DNA from: Schleiferilactobacillus perolens DSM 12744
GTDB lineage: Bacteria > Bacillota > Bacilli > Lactobacillales > Lactobacillaceae
Direction: 5' to 3'
Assembly (NCBI RefSeq): GCF_001435585.1
Contig: NZ_AZEC01000005.1
Span: forward strand, 124,001 to 188,000
DNA length: 64,000 bases
The translations under genes were made by a program, and so were the position numbers. A model generated the notes under the pieces. The model worked only from the letters and a program-made list of their open reading frames with translations. It searched no databases and was not told the DNA's origin. Position 1 is the first letter of the stretch, and the number at the start of each line of letters is the position of its first letter. Below are positions 39,230 to 49,293 of the stretch, one piece after another.

Positions 39230-40318
39230 ATGAGTGCTGAAATGCTCACCGCATTAGATGAATTGGAGCGCCAAAAGGGCGTCAAAAAAGAAGTGGTGGT
39301 TGACGCCATTCGGGCAGCGCTGGTTTCTGCGTATAAGCGCAATTACGGCCAGGCGCAAAACGTGGAGGTCGACTTTGATGATAAAACGGGTGAATTCCAT
39401 GTTTACGCCGTGAAAGAAGTCGTGGACACGGTTTTTGATTCCCGATTGGAAGTCGCGTTGAAGGACGCCTTAGCGCTCAATAAAGCTTACGAAGTCGGTG
39501 ACCACATTCGTTTTGAGGTCACCCCCACCAACTTCGGCCGCATTTCGGCGCAGACCGCTAAGCAAGTGATTATGCAGCGGATCCGTGAGGCCGAGCGTTC
39601 CATCGTTTATGACGAATATAGCCAATACGAGAATGAGATTATGTCGGGTGTTGTAGAACGGCGTGATAATCGCTTCGTCTATGTCGACTTAGGCCGCATT
39701 GAGGCGGTTTTGAGCAAGCAGGATCAGATGCCCAACGAAAATTACAATGCGCACGACCGAATCAAGGTCTATGTGTCTAAAGTCGAAAATAGTCCGAAGG
39801 GTCCGCAAGTATTCGTTTCTCGGACTGCCCCGGATTTTGTTAAACGGCTATTTGAACAAGAAGTGCCAGAGATTTACGATGGTACTGTTGAGATTGCTGG
39901 TATCGCCCGGGAGGCCGGCGACCGCACGAAGATTGCAGTCAAGTCCAATGACCCGAACTTGGATCCTGTCGGCACCTGTGTGGGACCAAAGGGTCAACGG
40001 GTACAGGCCGTGGTGAATGAACTCCACGGTGAAAATATGGATATCATCCAGTATGAAGATGATCCGGCGGAATATATCGCTAATGCGTTAAATCCTGCTG
40101 AAGTCATTGCCGTTCAATTCGCCGATGATAACGAGCGTAATTGCACAGTGATCGTGCCCGATTCGCAACTATCTTTAGCAATCGGCAAACGAGGCCAAAA
40201 CGCTCGGTTGGCAGCGCGCCTAACGGGCTACCGGATTGACATCAAACCAGAATCAGAAGTGGAATTTGTCGACGATGATGGTCAGCCAGATGATGATTTA
40301 AATGGTGATGAAGAATAA
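39230..40318 (+). CDS. nusA: Transcription termination/antitermination factor NusA
   Basis: RNA polymerase-associated factor for pausing, termination and rRNA antitermination, 362 aa. An N-terminal polymerase-binding domain, an S1 domain (from about residue 132, MSGVVERRDNRFVYVDL), and two KH domains (CVGPKGQRVQAVVNEL and LAIGKRGQNARLAARL) are present. It lacks the C-terminal acidic repeats of enterobacteria, as usual in Firmicutes. AGGAAAGG precedes the ATG. It overlaps ylxR by one base. Confidence 0.97.
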   Translation: MSAEMLTALDELERQKGVKKEVVVDAIRAALVSAYKRNYGQAQNVEVDFDDKTGEFHVYAVKEVVDTVFDSRLEVALKDALALNKAYEVGDHIRFEVTPTNFGRISAQTAKQVIMQRIREAERSIVYDEYSQYENEIMSGVVERRDNRFVYVDLGRIEAVLSKQDQMPNENYNAHDRIKVYVSKVENSPKGPQVFVSRTAPDFVKRLFEQEVPEIYDGTVEIAGIAREAGDRTKIAVKSNDPNLDPVGTCVGPKGQRVQAVVNELHGENMDIIQYEDDPAEYIANALNPAEVIAVQFADDNERNCTVIVPDSQLSLAIGKRGQNARLAARLTGYRIDIKPESEVEFVDDDGQPDDDLNGDEE

Positions 40319-40638
40319 TGGCAAAGGCTAAGAAACAAAAGAAAGTGCGCAAGATCCCGATGCGTAAGGATCTGCTCACGAATGAAATGCGTCCGAAAAA
40401 AGAGATGGTGCGGATCGTCCGCGATCCAGAAGGTCTGATCAGTATTGATTCTTCTGGCAAAAAATCTGGTCGTGGTGCCTACGTTTCCTTGAATCCAGCA
40501 GCAATTGCCACAGCGCAAAAGCAGCATTTGGTGGAACGGGCATTGACTGGTACCGTCTCAGAAACATTCTATGATGATCTGTACGCTTATGTGGATCATC
40601 GCAAAGCCCGCGTCGAACTATTTGGGCCAGACGCATGA
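40318..40638 (+). CDS. ylxR: YlxR/RnpM family RNA-binding protein
   Basis: DUF448 protein, 106 aa, with the family core PMRKDLLTNEMRPKKEMVRI and the segment KKSGRGAYVS. In Bacillus this protein has been reported to bind and modulate RNase P (RnpM). Here the N-terminus is very basic. It begins in the nusA stop and overlaps ylxQ by four bases, so expression is coupled to nusA. Confidence 0.93.
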   Translation: MAKAKKQKKVRKIPMRKDLLTNEMRPKKEMVRIVRDPEGLISIDSSGKKSGRGAYVSLNPAAIATAQKQHLVERALTGTVSETFYDDLYAYVDHRKARVELFGPDA

Positions 40639-40940
40639 CGCCAATGAATACGCAGAAATTGATGAATTTGATTGGTCTTGCCCAGGCAGCGTCACAGCTG
40701 ACTGCTGGTGAGCCCCAGGTACTGGCGGCTATTCGCGCCAAGGAGGCAAAACTTGTCATCCTGGCGGCAGATGCCGGTGCCGCGACGACCAAACGCATCA
40801 CAGACAAGAGTGCCTTCTACCAGATTCCCCTCACGCAGGCATTAACCAGTATGCAAATCGCGCAAGCGTTGGGTAAACCTCGCAAGATTCTTGCGGTCAC
40901 CCAGGCTGGTTTCGCCCGCAGTATGGAGGCTCTTATGTAA
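40635..40940 (+). CDS. ylxQ: L7Ae-family K-turn binding protein YlxQ
   Basis: 101 aa, ribosomal protein L7Ae/L30e/S12e fold. The core is LNLIGLAQAASQLTAGEP-type sequence, then AKLVILAADAGAATTKRITDK, typical of K-turn RNA binders. ATGA overlap with ylxR. Binding partner in the cell is not certain. Confidence 0.92.
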   Translation: MTPMNTQKLMNLIGLAQAASQLTAGEPQVLAAIRAKEAKLVILAADAGAATTKRITDKSAFYQIPLTQALTSMQIAQALGKPRKILAVTQAGFARSMEALM

Positions 40941-40962
40941 CTGAACAGAGGAGTGTGAAGAT

Positions 40963-43803
40963 ATGGGGAAAAAGCGTGTCTATGAATTCGCAAAAGAAAT
41001 AAAAGTACCCAGCAAACAAGTCGTCGAGGCTGCTGAAAAGGCAGGTTTGGCCATTAAGAATCATATGGCCATGATTGACGATGCTGGACAAGCCAAGGTC
41101 AAAGCGGCCTTGCAGGGCGGGCAAACCACGCCTGTTAAACAACCGAGTGCTCAAGAGCGCCCAAGTGTCAACAATGAAAAGCCAGTACAAAAAGACGAAC
41201 ACACAGGGAAGACCAAAATTTTGGTCTCTGCGATTCGTCGTCCGAAGAGCAAGCCGAATGCGGCCCATGCCAGTGTGCACGGCGTTCGCAGTACGACCCG
41301 TATTCCGCGGGACTTACCGCGGCGGGAGCGCCAGCGGCCAGAAACGAAGCCGACTGTGCAACCTGCAGTGAACGCGGCGCCGGCTAAACAGCCGACACCC
41401 GTGGCCAAGGAAGAAACCAAGCCGGTGAAATCCGTGACCGCGACCCCGCAAACAGACAAACAGCCCACCGTTCAGTCTGCTCAACAGACCACGCCACCGA
41501 CCCATCACACTACCAACAGTCAGGAGCCTAAAGCTACGGTTACAACCACAAAAGAAAAAGACGCCCGCGCGACGAGTACAAATCGTCCGCGCCAGGAACA
41601 ACGCACTCAAAACGCCAGCACCAATCGAAATGAAACAAAAGGTGCCCGCCCAGACCAGAGTCGCAATCAAAATCAAGGTCAAAATCGCAACCGGAGCAAC
41701 AACACCGGCAGCAATCAAAACCGCAATCGGAATGCGAGCAGCAACCAGAACCAGAGCCAAAATCGCAACCGACCGAATACAAATACGACTAGTCAATCAC
41801 GCAACCGGCCCAACACTGGTAATACGCAAACTAGTCGCCAACCAGTCGCGGCGACGACAGGTGAGAGCAGCGACCGGAACAACAACCGGAATCGCAATCG
41901 CAACAGTAATACCAATAACAACAATTATCGCAGTAACGATAATCGGTTTGGCGGCAACAAGCGGAATCGCCGCAACAAACGTAATAACCGGCGCCGGGAG
42001 AATGAACACAAGAAGCCAATGCCCCAGCGTAAGGATCGTCCGTTACCCGATGTATTAGTTTACACCGAAGGGATGAACGCTCAGGACCTGGGTAAATTGC
42101 TGCACCGGGAACCTGCCGAAATCGTCAAGAAGTTGTTCATGCTGGGCGTGATGGTCAACCAAAACCAATCCCTGGGTGATGAAGCGATCGAACTCGTGGC
42201 CACCGATTATGGTATCGATGCTAAGAAGAAGGTCGAACAAGACATTTCTGACTTGGATGCGGTCTTTGAAAAGGAACAAGAAAGCAAGGATAATTTGGTA
42301 CCACGGCCGCCAGTGGTGACCATCATGGGACACGTTGACCATGGGAAGACCACTTTGCTGGATAAGTTACGACATACCCATGTGACCGAGGGCGAAGCTG
42401 GTGGGATTACTCAGCATATCGGGGCTTATCAGACAAAGCTCGATGGCCGGGTGATCACCTTCCTTGATACCCCTGGGCACGCGGCGTTCACAGAAATGCG
42501 GGCGCGCGGTGCAGACGTCACAGATATCATTATCTTGGTTGTGGCTGCCGATGATGGTGTCATGCCTCAGACTATTGAAGCAATCAACCATGCCAAAGCG
42601 GCCAAAGCACCAATTATCGTGGCCGTCAATAAGATCGATAAGCCCGGGGCCAATCCCAATCACGTCATGGAACAATTGACTGAATATGATTTGATTCCAG
42701 AGGACTGGGGCGGCGACACGATTTTCGTCAATATTTCGGCCAAGTACGGTAAGAACTTGGATGAATTGTTGGAAATGATCCTGTTGCAGGCTGACGTCAT
42801 GGAATTGAAGGCCAATCCGAAACAACCTGCCGTGGGTACTGTTTTGGAAGCGAAGTTGGATAAGGGCCGGGGCCCAGTGGCATCATTGCTGGTGCAACAA
42901 GGGACACTGAAGACAGGCGACCCAATTGTTGTCGGCGATACCTTTGGTAAAGTTCGGGTCATGACCAATGATCGCGGTCGGCGGATTAAAGAAGCTTTAC
43001 CCGCTGAACCTGTGGAGATCACTGGTTTGAGTGATGTACCGAATGCGGCTGATCACTTCGTTGTCTTTAAGGACGAAAAAACCGCTCGCGCTGTCGGTGA
43101 AGAGCGGGCTAAGAATGCCCAAGAAGAGGAACGGAAGAACACGAACCATGTGACTCTGGACAATCTGTTTGAAACGATGAAGGAAGGTCAACTGAAAGAA
43201 GTTGACGTCATCATCAAGGCTGATGTCCAAGGTTCCGTTGAAGCGCTGGCTGGCTCACTGAAGAAGATCGAAGTCCAAGGCGTCCGAGTGAACATTATTC
43301 ACCAGGCCGTGGGTGCGATCAACGAAAGTGATGTGACGTTGGCAGCAGCTTCCAACGCCATCATTATTGGTTTCAACGTTCGGCCGACTCCGTTAGCGCG
43401 GCAACAAGCTGACTCTGACAAGGTCGATATTCGACTGCATCGGGTAATTTACAAAGCGATCGATGAAGTTGAATCGGCCATGAAGGGTATGTTGGAACCA
43501 GAATACGAAGAAAAGATTACTGGGAACTTGAAGGTCCAAGAAATTTACCATGCTTCTAAGCTTGGGACAATTGCGGGTTGTATGGTGACCAGTGGTTACA
43601 TTTCTCGGGATTCCGGTGTACGCTTAATCCGAGATGGTATTGTCGTTCATGAAGGTAAACTGGCTTCCCTGAAACGGTTTAAAGATGACGTGAAGGAAGT
43701 TCGGCAGGGCTTTGAATGCGGGTTAACGATTGATGGCTACAATGACATCAAGGTTGACGACGAATTAGAAGCTTACGTCATGGAAGAAGTACCAGTTCAA
43801 TAA
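40963..43803 (+). CDS. infB: Translation initiation factor IF-2
   Basis: GTPase that brings fMet-tRNA to the 30S subunit, 946 aa. The N-terminal IF2N module ([20 protein letters not shown]) is followed by a disordered region to about residue 350. Within it, residues 205-345 are dominated by Asn, Arg, Gln, Ser and Thr (short NRNRN and NQNQ runs). A second IF2N domain, then the GTPase with GHVDHGKTT near residue 456, DTPGHAAF and NKIDKP, and domains II-IV. AGAGGAG precedes the ATG. Confidence 0.96.
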   Translation: MGKKRVYEFAKEIKVPSKQVVEAAEKAGLAIKNHMAMIDDAGQAKVKAALQGGQTTPVKQPSAQERPSVNNEKPVQKDEHTGKTKILVSAIRRPKSKPNAAHASVHGVRSTTRIPRDLPRRERQRPETKPTVQPAVNAAPAKQPTPVAKEETKPVKSVTATPQTDKQPTVQSAQQTTPPTHHTTNSQEPKATVTTTKEKDARATSTNRPRQEQRTQNASTNRNETKGARPDQSRNQNQGQNRNRSNNTGSNQNRNRNASSNQNQSQNRNRPNTNTTSQSRNRPNTGNTQTSRQPVAATTGESSDRNNNRNRNRNSNTNNNNYRSNDNRFGGNKRNRRNKRNNRRRENEHKKPMPQRKDRPLPDVLVYTEGMNAQDLGKLLHREPAEIVKKLFMLGVMVNQNQSLGDEAIELVATDYGIDAKKKVEQDISDLDAVFEKEQESKDNLVPRPPVVTIMGHVDHGKTTLLDKLRHTHVTEGEAGGITQHIGAYQTKLDGRVITFLDTPGHAAFTEMRARGADVTDIIILVVAADDGVMPQTIEAINHAKAAKAPIIVAVNKIDKPGANPNHVMEQLTEYDLIPEDWGGDTIFVNISAKYGKNLDELLEMILLQADVMELKANPKQPAVGTVLEAKLDKGRGPVASLLVQQGTLKTGDPIVVGDTFGKVRVMTNDRGRRIKEALPAEPVEITGLSDVPNAADHFVVFKDEKTARAVGEERAKNAQEEERKNTNHVTLDNLFETMKEGQLKEVDVIIKADVQGSVEALAGSLKKIEVQGVRVNIIHQAVGAINESDVTLAAASNAIIIGFNVRPTPLARQQADSDKVDIRLHRVIYKAIDEVESAMKGMLEPEYEEKITGNLKVQEIYHASKLGTIAGCMVTSGYISRDSGVRLIRDGIVVHEGKLASLKRFKDDVKEVRQGFECGLTIDGYNDIKVDDELEAYVMEEVPVQ

Positions 43804-43823
43804 TGATAGCGGGGTGAACTGAT

Positions 43824-44183
43824 GTGAAACATCGTATTGGTCGAGTAGAAGCAGAAATTCAACGGGAAGTCACCGACATCCTATTGAAGCGTGTGCGCGA
43901 TCCACGGGTTGAAGGCGTCACGATTACCGGCGTGGATGTGACCCAAGATCTGGCATACTGCAAGATCTATTACAGCATCCTTTCTGATCTGGCGTCTGCC
44001 GCAGAAAAAGCACAAGCTGGTCTAGACAAGGCCACACCGCTGATTCGACGTGAGTTGAGTCATCGGTTAACGACTTACAAGATTCCAGAACTGTCTTTCC
44101 ATCAGGACCCATCTGTCCGTTATGGGGAGCATATTGATCAGTTGATTCGTCAGTTGCACGTGGATGGACACGAAGAGGGATAA
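43824..44183 (+). CDS. rbfA: Ribosome-binding factor A
   Basis: Late 30S maturation factor, 119 aa, single KH-like domain: KHRIGRVEAEIQREVTDILL, VTITGVDVTQDLAYCKIYYS, and PELSFHQDPSVRYGEHI. It starts with GTG; the overlapping ATG in another frame stops at once. Last gene of the rimP-nusA-infB operon, closed by a terminator. Confidence 0.95.
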   Translation: MKHRIGRVEAEIQREVTDILLKRVRDPRVEGVTITGVDVTQDLAYCKIYYSILSDLASAAEKAQAGLDKATPLIRRELSHRLTTYKIPELSFHQDPSVRYGEHIDQLIRQLHVDGHEEG

Positions 44184-44203
44184 TTCCCTTTCTCAACTGT
44201 ACT

Positions 44204-44249
44204 AAAGAGGCACCAGTCAACGTTTTAACGTTAACTGGTGCCTCTTTTT
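44204..44249 (+). terminator. Terminator after rbfA
   Basis: A 14-pair perfect stem (44204-44217 with 44234-44247) with a nested AACGTT/AACGTT stem, then five T. Confidence 0.9.
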
Positions 44250-44268
44250 GCATTTCAGGCACGAAAAT

Positions 44269-44308
44269 GCTCATTTCACGCTCATCTCGATTTTTAGATT
44301 CTCATCTG
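44269..44308 (+). promoter_or_regulatory. Three phased direct repeats upstream of the ABC exporter
   Basis: GCTCATTTC (44269-44277), GCTCATCTC (44280-44288) and TCTCATCTG (44300-44308) start 11 and 20 bases apart, about one and two helical turns. They lie 54-93 bases before the exporter start. Downstream only weak -10 candidates (TATGCT, TACAGT) and no good -35 are seen, as in activated promoters. The neighbouring LytTR regulator is the obvious candidate to bind, by inference. Confidence 0.5.
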
Positions 44309-44361
44309 CGGTATGCTGAATACAGTTAATTGATGGATTTGATTTTTGAGAGGTGATCGTA

Positions 44362-46209
44362 ATGATTCGAAAAATGGCCGATAAGCATTATACAATCTGG
44401 CAAAATTTGCAGTGGTTTAAAATTCAACGACGCGGTCTGGCCGACGAGGTGAAGTGGTGGCTGCCCGGCATTCTGCTCATTCAGTTGGGGGTAACGTTAA
44501 TTAGTGCGGCAATTCCCGCGGTGCTAGTCCGTTTATTGGGTCAACAAACCGGACTACCCACACTGACCTTGGTGATGATTGGGATTGGTCTGGGACTCGG
44601 GTGTTTACAGTTTGGCCAGACAGTGTTAGATACGTATATGCATAATGCCACTAGTGTGGTACGGATGGAGATGTTTACCAAAGACGGTGCCGATTACTTG
44701 CATATCCCATATGTCGCTGCAGCCAATGCGGAAGTTCGCGCCAAGCGCAGTGAAAGCATGAATTATGGCTATGGCGGTGACAACTCAGGGATTGAGATAT
44801 TCTACAATGCGCTGGTCCATACCGCGTTGAACAGCATACTAATTGTTGTTGACGCACTCATTCTTGGTTGGGCATCGTGGTGGATCACGCTAATCATTGG
44901 TATCACGACGGTGCTGGCATTTTTTCCACAACAGTCTTTTCAACAGTATCGCCGCTTACAACAAAAGGTGATTGAAGATAGTTGGTCTCCCCGGACATAT
45001 ATATCCCGGTCTGGCTTTCGAGAAGAAAATGGGAAGGACATTCGGCTTTATCACATGGCGAATTGGTATCAGGGCAAATATGAACATTTTGTCGAGGCCA
45101 CAGATTCGGCCCAGATGAAAATTGAAAGACGCCAATTTTGGATTAGCACGGGTTCGGCCTTGCTAACTTTGATTCGCAATGCGGTCGGTTATGGGGCGTT
45201 GATTGTCTTGATGGTTAACCATCAATTGAGTATCAGTCGGTTCACGTTTTACTTTACTTTACTGAGTACGGTGGGGGCCACGGTTGAAGCACTGCTAAAG
45301 CAATATGGTTTGCTGAAAGGCGCCAACACGGATACAAATACGGGGCGGCGTTTTCTGGATTGGGCCGACGCGGTGATCCATGATATGCCCAAAGGTAAAG
45401 CAGTACCAAGCTTTGACCGGCACAAACCGTTTACAGTATCTTTTGATCATGTGACGTTTACGTATCCAGATGGCCAAGTACCGGTGTTGAAGGATATTTC
45501 TCTGACTCTGAAGGCGGGTGAACGAGTCGCATTAGTTGGCTTGAATGGTGCCGGTAAAACAACGATCACCATGCTGATGATGGGTTTACTGACACCAGAC
45601 AAGGGAACGATCACAATCAATGGCGTGGATATTCAAAGCATTCCGCCAGCCACTCTGCGCAGTTATTTCTCGCCAGTATTCCAAGAAGGTACAGTATTTG
45701 CTGGTAGTGTGGCATACAATGTTGCAATGACAAGAGATTATGATGCCCAGCGGGTGCAGGCAGCGTTATCCGAAGTCGGGTTAACTGCCGACATTGCCAA
45801 GTTAGCCCATGGTATTGATACGAAATTGACGAACTACATCCAGGATGACGGGGTCACACTATCTGGTGGGCAAACCCAGAAGTTAATGATTGCCCGGGCA
45901 TTGTATCGAAATGCTCCCATTTTGATTTTGGATGAGCCCACGGCGGCATTAGACGCACTGGCGGAAAGTGATTTGTATCAGAATTACCAAAAGATGGCGG
46001 CGGGAAAGACGAGTCTCTTCATTTCTCACCGGTTGGCGTCCACGCGCTTCTCAGATCGCATTCTGTTTTTACAACACGGGCAAATTGCGGCCAGCGGCAC
46101 GCATGCGCAGTTGTTAGCGCATTGTCCGGCGTATGCTGTGTTGTATCACACCCAAAGTCAATACTATTCCGAAAAACAAACGCCAGAGGAGGCGGTTCAA
46201 GATGCCTAA
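44362..46209 (+). CDS. ABC exporter subunit, first gene of the LytTR-linked pair
   Basis: Half-transporter, 615 aa. Membrane domain in residues about 35-330; ATPase domain from about 350. Walker A GLNGAGKTT, signature LSGGQTQKLMIARAL, Walker B ILILDEPTAALD and ISHRLAS are intact. There is no N-terminal peptidase domain, so it is not a leader-peptide-cleaving bacteriocin exporter. AGAGGTG gives the start at ATG 44362. The second gene begins within its last codons. The position opposite a two-component system suggests signal-dependent expression. Confidence 0.88.
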   Translation: MIRKMADKHYTIWQNLQWFKIQRRGLADEVKWWLPGILLIQLGVTLISAAIPAVLVRLLGQQTGLPTLTLVMIGIGLGLGCLQFGQTVLDTYMHNATSVVRMEMFTKDGADYLHIPYVAAANAEVRAKRSESMNYGYGGDNSGIEIFYNALVHTALNSILIVVDALILGWASWWITLIIGITTVLAFFPQQSFQQYRRLQQKVIEDSWSPRTYISRSGFREENGKDIRLYHMANWYQGKYEHFVEATDSAQMKIERRQFWISTGSALLTLIRNAVGYGALIVLMVNHQLSISRFTFYFTLLSTVGATVEALLKQYGLLKGANTDTNTGRRFLDWADAVIHDMPKGKAVPSFDRHKPFTVSFDHVTFTYPDGQVPVLKDISLTLKAGERVALVGLNGAGKTTITMLMMGLLTPDKGTITINGVDIQSIPPATLRSYFSPVFQEGTVFAGSVAYNVAMTRDYDAQRVQAALSEVGLTADIAKLAHGIDTKLTNYIQDDGVTLSGGQTQKLMIARALYRNAPILILDEPTAALDALAESDLYQNYQKMAAGKTSLFISHRLASTRFSDRILFLQHGQIAASGTHAQLLAHCPAYAVLYHTQSQYYSEKQTPEEAVQDA

Positions 46210-48099
46210 AAAGTAAATCATCATACTTACCGTGAATATCTCCATTACGCTAATTTGATAAAACCGCATTCTGTGGCCGTCCAAGCTGCATTGGCGATAG
46301 TGACACTCCTTCAAGGGTATGTGGCGGTCACCTTCTTGGGGCTGTTAGTCTCTCAACTGACCAGGCCAAATGTCACTGTCAACCAATTGTGGCCAATTAC
46401 AGCAGGTTTTTTGGGTATTATATTTGGCTTAGCCGTATTGGGCTACTGGTTGAACATGCATGCACAGGCGAACGGGTGGTCCGCGTGGTTTGGCATGCAG
46501 GCAATGACTAACAAAAAGATGCTGACAGTCACCTATCCAACCTTTATTGATCCGAAGTTTCGAGATAACTACGCGGCGGCCAACACCAGTATTAATTATT
46601 CTGGCGGATTCGCCACATTTATTACCGAAATTGTGAATAGCGTTTGTGGTTTGTTGGTTGCCGTGCTGCTTTCTGGGGCGTCGCTGGTCGCCTTATTCGG
46701 TGCGCGGAGTACACAGACCACGACATTGGCTCAGTTTGCTAATTCTCCATGGCTGCTCATATTGATGTTGTTCATCATTGCCATCCCGGTCGTTGCCGCT
46801 TTCCCATTAGCAAAATTGAGCGGCAGATTCACTCAGAAGTTCTATCAGTATAATATCCAGTTTAACCGGATCGGTGAGTATTATATTCAAAAGGTGTTCG
46901 AAGACTACTCGATTGGCAAAGTGATTCGAATATTCGATCCCCACGATCATCTGGTGCACCATTTTGGCGAGATGAATCGAACTCAGATCAAGCAGGACAA
47001 CAAATTGTTAACCCAGGCCACAGCCGTCCGCAGTCTCAACAATATTGTACTGAGCGTGATCGTTGGCGCCCTTTATGTTGTGGTCGGAATCAAAGGCCTG
47101 GCCGGCGCGATCTCAATCGGGGCCGTGATTGCTTACGTGGGTTATCTGCAACAAGTCATTAGCGCACTGACCACCATGATGGACACGGTTGGAACTAGCG
47201 CAGCCACTTTGAAAGGGTTGGATCAGTTTATCGATTTCATCGAATATCCGGATGCGCCAGCCACGGGCAAGTTACCTGTTGAAAAACGTTTGGACAATGA
47301 GTACGCCATCAAAGTGGATGATGTGAGCTTCCGGTACCCTGGGGCCAAAGCGTGGTCATTGCGTCATGTCACATTGGACTTCAAAGTCGGGCAGCGGCTG
47401 GCGCTCGTCGGACCCAACGGCAGTGGCAAGACCACGTTAATTAAATTACTGACGCGGTTGGCCGAGCCAACAGAAGGACATATTCTCTTAAATGGAATCG
47501 ATATTCAAAAGTACGACATTCACGAATATCAGCAAATCTTTGCCGTGGTGTTTCAGGATTATCGACTGTTCGCGTTTTCTGTGGCAGATAATGTCGCTGT
47601 CAATACCCACAAGGATCCAGCACGGATGAAACGGGCCCTCACACTTGCGGGTGTTTGGGATAAGGTCCAGACCTTACCCAAGCAGGCGGACACCAGTTTG
47701 ACGAAAAATATTGACCCGGATGGTGTCGATATTTCTGGCGGGGAAGCACAAAAGATTGCGATCGCCCGCGCATGGTATAAAGACGCCCCTTTCATCATTC
47801 TGGATGAGCCCACGGCGGCACTGGACCCTGTGTCCGAGTATGAAATTTATCAGCGGTTTGATGATTTGATGGAGAACAAGACGGCCATCTATGTCTCGCA
47901 TCGCATGAGTTCCACGCGCTTCAGTCAACGGATTGTCGTGCTTGATCATGGGGAAATCGTGGAGGACGGCACCCACGAATCCTTAATGCAGGCCAAGGGA
48001 TTGTATTATCGGTTGTTTGAAGCCCAGGCACAATACTATACCAGTGACAAAATTAAGGAGGAACGCAAAAACGCTGATGCCACATATGCTATCAGCTAA
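46202..48099 (+). pseudogene. ABC exporter subunit, second gene, with apparent frameshift at codon 4
   Basis: ATG 46202 has a strong AGAGGAGG (46185-46192) at the right distance, but reads M-P-K-K-stop. One base more in the A run at 46208-46212 would continue it as KVNHHTYREYLHYANLIKPH and then through the whole remaining gene. From 46255 (a TTG with no ribosome site) the frame is open for 614 residues: six helices, Walker A GPNGSGKTT, signature ISGGEAQKIAIARAW, Walker B IILDEPTAALD, VSHRMSS. So the body is intact and only the start is broken. It may be a real deletion, a phase-variable tract, a sequencing error or a slippage site. Confidence 0.75.
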
Positions 48100-48112
48100 C
48101 AAATTGCTTTTG

Positions 48113-48147
48113 GGTCGTTGTCAGTTTGCGCTGTCAACGACCTTTTT
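48113..48147 (+). terminator. Terminator of the ABC pair, lying in the kinase gene end
   Basis: GGTCGTTGTCAG (48113-48124) pairs with CTGTCAACGACC (48131-48142), one mismatch, then five T. The stem overlaps the last codons of the convergent histidine kinase gene. Confidence 0.8.
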
Positions 48148-49293
48148 GGCGGGTAACGGCAGGGCAATTTCAGTGACAAACACGCCTTCTTCATACTGCC
48201 GATTGATCATACCGTTGTATTTACTGACTAAGGCATTGATTCGGCGAATTCCCAGGCCGCGTTTGTCATTTTTTGTCGAAGCATAGTCGTAATTAATATA
48301 CTGATCAGCCGGACGCGTATTGGTGACGGAAATATAGAGCTGCTGTTTCATAATGGCAATGTACACGCGTAAAAAACGGTCGTCATCAGCAGATTGAGCC
48401 TCGATTGCTTCAATGGCGTTGTCCAAAATATTCCCCAGTACGACGACCAGATCCACATCTTTAATTAGCGGTTGTGGGCCAACGAAAGCTTTGATGTTCA
48501 TGGGAATATGGTGATGTTTGGCGATGGTCAGTTTGGCATTGAGGACAGCGTCCAGCATGGGATTACCGGAACGGACGATTTGCTCAATGTCACCCAGCGA
48601 TGTTTCCAGTTCACCAAGATAATGTTGGGCTTGGGCGACATCACCGGTATCCAGATATACTTTTAAGGACTGCAAGTGGTCGTGGTAATCATGCCGCCAA
48701 CCGCGAATCTGGGCATACAGATCGTTGACTTCTTTGATGTAGTTGGCCATGATGCCATCCAGCGAACGGGCATAGACCATGTCGGTTTGTTGGAAGAGGT
48801 AGTTGAGTAAGCGCGTTACCAAAAGCACCATGACCACCCACAGGATTAGCAGTAAGAAACGGACCAGCGTGCCGGTTAAGAAAAAGAGACCTGCCATGAT
48901 GCCGCCACCACTGCCCAACAGCCACCATAATGGCCGATAAGCTTGGCTGCGACTAATATGGATCACACTGCCGCCGACGAGTACTGTGAACAGGGCAGTG
49001 GCACTGGTCGCAATAGGCAGCCAAATCGCAGAAATCGCAGCCGCCAGTAACAAAGCAGCGAGGACAATATCCGGCCAGCGGGCATGCAGATTGTCATGGG
49101 GCAGCCAGATGGCCAAACCAATCGTCAACATGGCGGCCAGCACAATTCCCCACGGTGAAAAATATGCTGCCCCAACAATTGGCAGTAAACACAGGACCGA
49201 CCACCGCGCCTTCGCCTTTGGTTGCGCCTCCCACCAGATGAGTCCGGAAATTGTTAAAAAAAGAAAACAGTTTAATGAGTTTGCTGCCATCAT
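48121..49293 (-). CDS. Sensor histidine kinase, AgrC/GHKL type
   Basis: Membrane sensor kinase, 390 aa. Six to seven hydrophobic helices fill residues 1-180, with almost no extracellular domain, as in peptide-pheromone receptors. The phosphoacceptor histidine is in WRHDYHDHLQSL, the GHKL ATPase N-box is LGNILDNAIEAI, and the G-box is KRGLGIRRI. The ATG at 49293 overlaps the regulator stop (ATGA). No agrB- or agrD-like gene is seen nearby, so its ligand is unknown; antimicrobial peptide sensing is also possible. Confidence 0.88.
   Translation of the reverse strand: MMAANSLNCFLFLTISGLIWWEAQPKAKARWSVLCLLPIVGAAYFSPWGIVLAAMLTIGLAIWLPHDNLHARWPDIVLAALLLAAAISAIWLPIATSATALFTVLVGGSVIHISRSQAYRPLWWLLGSGGGIMAGLFFLTGTLVRFLLLILWVVMVLLVTRLLNYLFQQTDMVYARSLDGIMANYIKEVNDLYAQIRGWRHDYHDHLQSLKVYLDTGDVAQAQHYLGELETSLGDIEQIVRSGNPMLDAVLNAKLTIAKHHHIPMNIKAFVGPQPLIKDVDLVVVLGNILDNAIEAIEAQSADDDRFLRVYIAIMKQQLYISVTNTRPADQYINYDYASTKNDKRGLGIRRINALVSKYNGMINRQYEEGVFVTEIALPLPAKKVVDSAN

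Noticed and set aside
46202-46216. Programmed -1 frameshift at the A run of the second ABC gene
   Set aside because: The heptamer is T-AAA-AAG, not the X-XXY-YYZ form, so P-site re-pairing would be poor, and no stimulating structure or internal ribosome site is obvious. A base deletion or sequence error is simpler.
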